Positions 5,469 through 8,007 of a stretch of DNA of 8,007 nt are shown one piece after another. Origin of the DNA: UBA927 sp964367095 (GTDB lineage: Bacteria > Patescibacteriota > Microgenomatia > UBA10105 > UBA927). How positions within the stretch are numbered: position 1 is the stretch's first letter; each line of letters starts with the position of its first letter. Below the pieces are notes generated by a model that worked only from the letters and a program-made list of their open reading frames with translations, had not been told where the DNA came from and made no database searches. Made by a program: the position numbers and the translations under genes. Location of the stretch: contig CAYIXE010000037.1 in assembly GCA_964367095.1 (NCBI GenBank), positions 1-8,007 of the forward strand, read 5' to 3'.

Positions 5469-5484
5469 CCACAACATATAGTGC
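5469..5484 (+). promoter_or_regulatory. Candidate NrdR box 2 (stronger)
   Basis: CCACAACATATAGTGC matches the NrdR box pattern at 13 of 16 positions by hand count. It covers the predicted transcription start of the nrdR-nrdJ operon. Start-to-start distance to box 1 is 32 bp, about three helical turns, with 16 bases between them, which is the arrangement known for NrdR box pairs. Confidence 0.7.
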
Positions 5485-5497
5485 TTTTTCATTTCAC

Positions 5498-5511
5498 GAG
5501 GGGTGTGGAAG
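5498..5511 (+). promoter_or_regulatory. Ribosome binding region of nrdR
   Basis: GAGGGG at 5498-5503 and GGAAG at 5507-5511 lie 12 and 4 bases before the ATG at 5516. Unlike the leaderless-looking genes to the left, nrdR has a real leader with a Shine-Dalgarno-like site. Confidence 0.55.
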
Positions 5512-5515
5512 ACAA

Positions 5516-5971
5516 ATGAAATGTCCATATTGCGGCTACACCGACACAGATGTTTTAGAAACAAGAGATAGTGAAGATTTGGCAGTGACGCGCAGAAGAC
5601 GATCATGTGATACATGTAAAAAACGATTTACGACCTATGAGCGTATAGAGACGACACCATTAACTGTGATGAAGAGGGATTTGAGACGCGAGCCGTTTGA
5701 TAGAGATAAATTATCCAGAGGTATTTGGCGGGCAAGCGGCAAGACGATGCTTAAGGCTGAAGACGTCAGAAGAATTGTGGATGAAGTAGAGAGAGAATTA
5801 ATTGGAGGAAATACAACAGAGGCATCAAGCAAGAAGATTGGAGAGTTGGTCGCGAAACGATTAAAAAAGATTGATAAGATAGCCTATATTCGATTTGCCA
5901 GCGTATTGCGGCATTTTGTAGAATTGGAAGACTTTCAGGGAGAATTACAAAAATTAATAAAAAGAAAGTAA
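5516..5971 (+). CDS. nrdR: Transcriptional repressor NrdR
   Basis: Represses ribonucleotide reductase genes when dATP is high, by binding paired NrdR boxes. 151 residues, the normal family length. The N-terminal zinc ribbon is intact, with C3-C6 (CPYC) and C31-C34 (CDTC), followed by RFTTYERIE. The ATP-cone runs from about 49 to 139, starting with the typical VMKRDLRREPFDRDKL and ending near RFASVLRHF. The last residues are basic (KLIKRK). It sits directly upstream of the RNR gene nrdJ with a 4-base gap, and a pair of candidate NrdR boxes covers the shared promoter, so it very likely controls itself and nrdJ. NrdJ as seen here has no N-terminal ATP-cone, so NrdR may carry the only dATP-sensing cone in this unit. 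Confidence 0.97.
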   Translation: MKCPYCGYTDTDVLETRDSEDLAVTRRRRSCDTCKKRFTTYERIETTPLTVMKRDLRREPFDRDKLSRGIWRASGKTMLKAEDVRRIVDEVERELIGGNTTEASSKKIGELVAKRLKKIDKIAYIRFASVLRHFVELEDFQGELQKLIKRK

Positions 5972-5975
5972 AATC

Positions 5976-8007
5976 ATGAATCTTACGGGTATACGACAAA
6001 CAGTATTTTTGGATAGATATTCGGTAAAAGACGAAGAGGGGAAGCCATTGGAGCTTGCACCTGAAGAAATGTGGCGGCGTGTCTCTGCCGCGGTCGCGCA
6101 TATTGAGCCGAAAGACAAACGCGGATACTGGGAAGACCAGTTTTATAATGCCATGACAGATTTTAAGTTTGTTCCGGGAGGCCGCATATTATCTGGCGCA
6201 GGGACAGGGTACAAAGTAACATTTTACAACTGTTTTGTCATACCAAGTCCTCATGATTCTCGCGGAGGGATATTAAAGACGTTGGGACAAATGGTAGAAA
6301 TAATGTCTCGGGGAGGGGGCGTTGGGATAAATCTATCAAGTCTTCGACCTCGAGGAGCTAGGGTAAATAAAGTGAATGGGTTTTCATCGGGACCGTGTAA
6401 TTGGGCTGAATTATTTTCTGTAGCTACCAAAGATATTATTCAACAAGGCGGAAGTCGACGGGGAGCGCTGATGCTCATGCTTTGGGACTGGCATCCTGAT
6501 ATAGAAGAGTTTATAACCGTGAAACAAGATTTAGCGCGAATTAACGGAGCGAATTTGTCTGTTTGCGTGTCTGATGCGTTTATGACAGCGGTCAAAAATG
6601 ACGATGATTGGGATCTCGTTTTCCCTGATAAAACGGATCCTGAATATGACACTAAATGGGATGGCTATTTACCCAATTGGGTAGCACTTGGTAAAAAGGT
6701 CATTGTTCAGAAAACGCTTAAGGCCAGGGCTCTTTGGGATCTTGTCGCCACGGCGGCGTGGAAAAGTGCCGAGCCTGGGGTAGTGTTTATGGAGCGATAT
6801 AATAAGCAGTTTAACAATAATTACTTTGAATACATTAACTGTGTAAATCCATGCGTGACGGCAGACACACTCGTTTCAACTTCAAGTGGTATTCGATCAA
6901 TCGATCAGTTATATAAAGAAGGGAAGCCGTTTACCGTTGTCGTTGAAGGTAAACAGTATCTTTCCTCTTCTGTTTTTAGGACAGGGACAAAACGTGTCTA
7001 TCGATTAATAACCAAAGAAGGCTATCAGATCAAACTCACTGGCGATCACAAAGTATATACAACACGCGGAAAAATTGAAGCAGACAAGCTCACCCGTGGA
7101 GAAAAAATTGTGTTAACGACGGGAGGAGCGTTTGGTATACACGGGACGCTTGATGAAGGACAGGTGTTGGGCTGGTTGGTGGGTGACGGAAGCATGAAAG
7201 AAGACGTGGCAACTCTTTACTTTTATCGTAAAGAAAAGGAAGAGCTTGCGCCACGATTTGCCGCCATGGTTTCCTTGATGGTTGACGGCGAACAAATGGT
7301 ACATAGAGCGTATCCAATAGCACCGCAATATGTAGAAAAAGAAGATAAAGCGGTTATTGAGTCGGTTCGTCTCTGGCGTATGGCAAAACGGTATGGGTTA
7401 TCCCACGAAAATAAATATATAGTCCCGAATTCTGTTTTTTCTGGATCAGAGTCGATGCAGCGAGGGTATTTACAGGGGTTATTTTCAAGTGATGGGCATG
7501 TAGCAGGAACGGCGCAAAAAGGTGTCAGCGTGCGTCTTACGTCGGTGAGCAAGAGTCTTCTTATTGATGTACAGCGACTACTTCTTAATTTCGGTATCGT
7601 AAGTTCGCTCTACGAAAATAGACGTGATGCAGGAATGCGGAAATTGCCCGATGGACACGGTAAAACGAAAAAATATTTCTGCAAAGCATATCACGACCTC
7701 GTTATTTCAAAATCAGATATTCATTTGTTTGCGAGTCTTATCGGGTTTCTTCAGGAGGAAAAACAAGAGAAACTTCGGTCACTGCTTGCTACGTATGTGC
7801 GTGGTCCGTACAAAAAAAGTTTTACGGCGACCTTTGACCGTCTAGAAGAAGAAGAAGGTATGGAAGATGTATTTGATATAACGGTTGCCAACGTACACAG
7901 ATTTGCCGCAAACGGAATGATTGTTTCCAACTGCGGTGAAGAAGGGTTACCCAATTGGGGTGTGTGCAATTTGTGTTCTATAAACGTTGCGGCTCTCGTT
8001 GATGAGC
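5976..8007 (+). CDS. nrdJ: Class II (B12-dependent) ribonucleotide reductase with intein, 3' end outside window
   Basis: Reduces ribonucleotides to deoxyribonucleotides using adenosylcobalamin to make a thiyl radical. The frame stays open from the ATG at 5976 to the window end (677 codons). The N-extein is 292 residues: FVPGGRILSGAG, C86 in FYNCFVIP (one of the redox-pair cysteines), SRGGGVGINLSSLRPRG, QQGGSRRGALM, the HPDIEEF helix and NGANLSV, all typical of NrdJ. After INCVNP comes a 360-residue intein (6852-7931), and the extein resumes with CGEEGLPNWGVCNLCSIN. Joined, this gives the NPCGE active-site finger, so the cysteine after the intein (7932-7934) is the predicted radical cysteine. 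No N-terminal ATP-cone is present. The gene follows nrdR by 4 bases with a weak GAAAG ribosome site. CNLCSIN has a Cys where CNLGSIN is usual. The C-terminal half with the barrel end and tail cysteines is not in the window. Confidence 0.96.
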   Translation, partial: MNLTGIRQTVFLDRYSVKDEEGKPLELAPEEMWRRVSAAVAHIEPKDKRGYWEDQFYNAMTDFKFVPGGRILSGAGTGYKVTFYNCFVIPSPHDSRGGILKTLGQMVEIMSRGGGVGINLSSLRPRGARVNKVNGFSSGPCNWAELFSVATKDIIQQGGSRRGALMLMLWDWHPDIEEFITVKQDLARINGANLSVCVSDAFMTAVKNDDDWDLVFPDKTDPEYDTKWDGYLPNWVALGKKVIVQKTLKARALWDLVATAAWKSAEPGVVFMERYNKQFNNNYFEYINCVNPCVTADTLVSTSSGIRSIDQLYKEGKPFTVVVEGKQYLSSSVFRTGTKRVYRLITKEGYQIKLTGDHKVYTTRGKIEADKLTRGEKIVLTTGGAFGIHGTLDEGQVLGWLVGDGSMKEDVATLYFYRKEKEELAPRFAAMVSLMVDGEQMVHRAYPIAPQYVEKEDKAVIESVRLWRMAKRYGLSHENKYIVPNSVFSGSESMQRGYLQGLFSSDGHVAGTAQKGVSVRLTSVSKSLLIDVQRLLLNFGIVSSLYENRRDAGMRKLPDGHGKTKKYFCKAYHDLVISKSDIHLFASLIGFLQEEKQEKLRSLLATYVRGPYKKSFTATFDRLEEEEGMEDVFDITVANVHRFAANGMIVSNCGEEGLPNWGVCNLCSINVAALVDE
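6852..7931 (+). mobile_element. Full-length intein with LAGLIDADG homing endonuclease in nrdJ
   Basis: A 360-residue self-splicing protein insert. Splicing block A starts with nucleophile C1 (CVTADTLV). Block B is at 57-71 with T63 and H66 (LTGDHKVY). The two endonuclease motifs are LGWLVGDGS at 106-114 and YLQGLFSSDGHV at 206-217, each with its acidic residue (D112, D214). Block F has VFDITVANVHRF at 340-351 with H349. Block G is GMIVSN, ending in N360, followed by extein C+1. All splicing nucleophiles are present, so splicing should be possible, but the usual His before the terminal Asn is Ser359. Boundaries are set by C1 and N360-C+1 and by the clean NPCGE motif restored after removal. Both endonuclease acidic residues remain, so the element may still be mobile. 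Confidence 0.95.
7167..7502 (+). other. LAGLIDADG homing endonuclease core inside the intein
   Basis: This span runs from the first to the second LAGLIDADG-type helix of the intein. The endonuclease domain itself probably extends to about 7800, ending before the final splicing strands. Homing endonucleases of this type cut intein-free copies of the host gene so that the intein is copied in by repair. The target would be the nrdJ sequence coding for NCVNPCGEE. The acidic residues at the end of both helices are kept, which suggests an active or recently active enzyme. Confidence 0.8.

Noticed and set aside
5766..6101. A 111-codon minus-strand frame across the nrdR-nrdJ junction
   Set aside because: It is antisense to strongly conserved NrdR and NrdJ sequence and has no recognisable domain.
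7223..7552. A 109-codon minus-strand frame within the intein
   Set aside because: It is antisense to the endonuclease domain, which has clear motifs on the plus strand.
7624..7845. A 73-codon plus-strand frame in another phase of the intein
   Set aside because: The nrdJ-intein frame is continuous through this region with clear motifs; the alternative frame shows none.
6852..7931. Reading the break in the NrdJ sequence as an assembly error or an inserted foreign gene
   Set aside because: The frame is kept through the whole insert, and all intein splicing blocks and boundary residues are present.
1..8007. CRISPR array, tRNA or rRNA genes, insertion sequences
   Set aside because: No spaced direct repeats, cloverleaf-type sequences, rRNA stretches or transposase motifs were seen by eye on either strand.

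Overview
The window looks bacterial, of moderate GC, with genes packed almost end to end. UGA is a normal stop: it ends the PP2C gene and the NMP kinase gene right after their expected C-termini. Several features suggest a small-genome lineage such as the candidate phyla radiation (Patescibacteria): a secreted DUF5667-like protein, an archaeal-type NMP kinase, a vitamin B12-dependent ribonucleotide reductase (RNR) carrying an intein, very short spacers, and promoters whose predicted start sites fall on the start codon. This placement is inference; no rRNA or ribosomal protein gene is present to settle it.

Layout. (1) 1-2556, plus strand: the C-terminal half of a Mn-type superoxide dismutase, overlapped by a divergent PP2C-family phosphatase, then a non-phosphorylating, NADP-dependent glyceraldehyde-3-phosphate dehydrogenase (gapN). 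This reads as an oxidative-stress and NADPH unit. (2) 2563-2986, plus: a promoter followed by three very small membrane proteins (68, 32 and 27 aa), linked by a stop/start overlap and good Shine-Dalgarno sites. I do not recognise them. (3) 2995-3573, minus: a purine-type phosphoribosyltransferase. (4) 3596-4722, plus: an archaeal-type cytidylate-kinase-like protein coupled to an HD-domain phosphohydrolase. The phosphoribosyltransferase and the kinase diverge from a 22-bp gap that appears to hold two overlapping leaderless promoters. (5) 4749-5261, plus: a secreted DUF5667-like protein under its own promoter. (6) 5432-8007, plus: a promoter with a tandem pair of candidate NrdR boxes, then nrdR and nrdJ. 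nrdJ (class II RNR, running off the window) is interrupted by a 360-residue intein placed directly before the predicted thiyl-radical cysteine.

How the genes fit together. The right part deals mostly with nucleotides: base salvage (phosphoribosyltransferase), nucleoside monophosphate phosphorylation (kinase), a phosphohydrolase, and conversion to deoxynucleotides (NrdJ) under a repressor that senses the dATP/ATP balance (NrdR). RNR activity has two gates visible here: repression by NrdR and the need for intein splicing. The left part pairs superoxide removal with NADPH supply.

The observations most worth following up are the tiny membrane-protein operon, the intein at the radical cysteine, the leaderless divergent promoter pair, and the PP2C protein with altered active-site positions.
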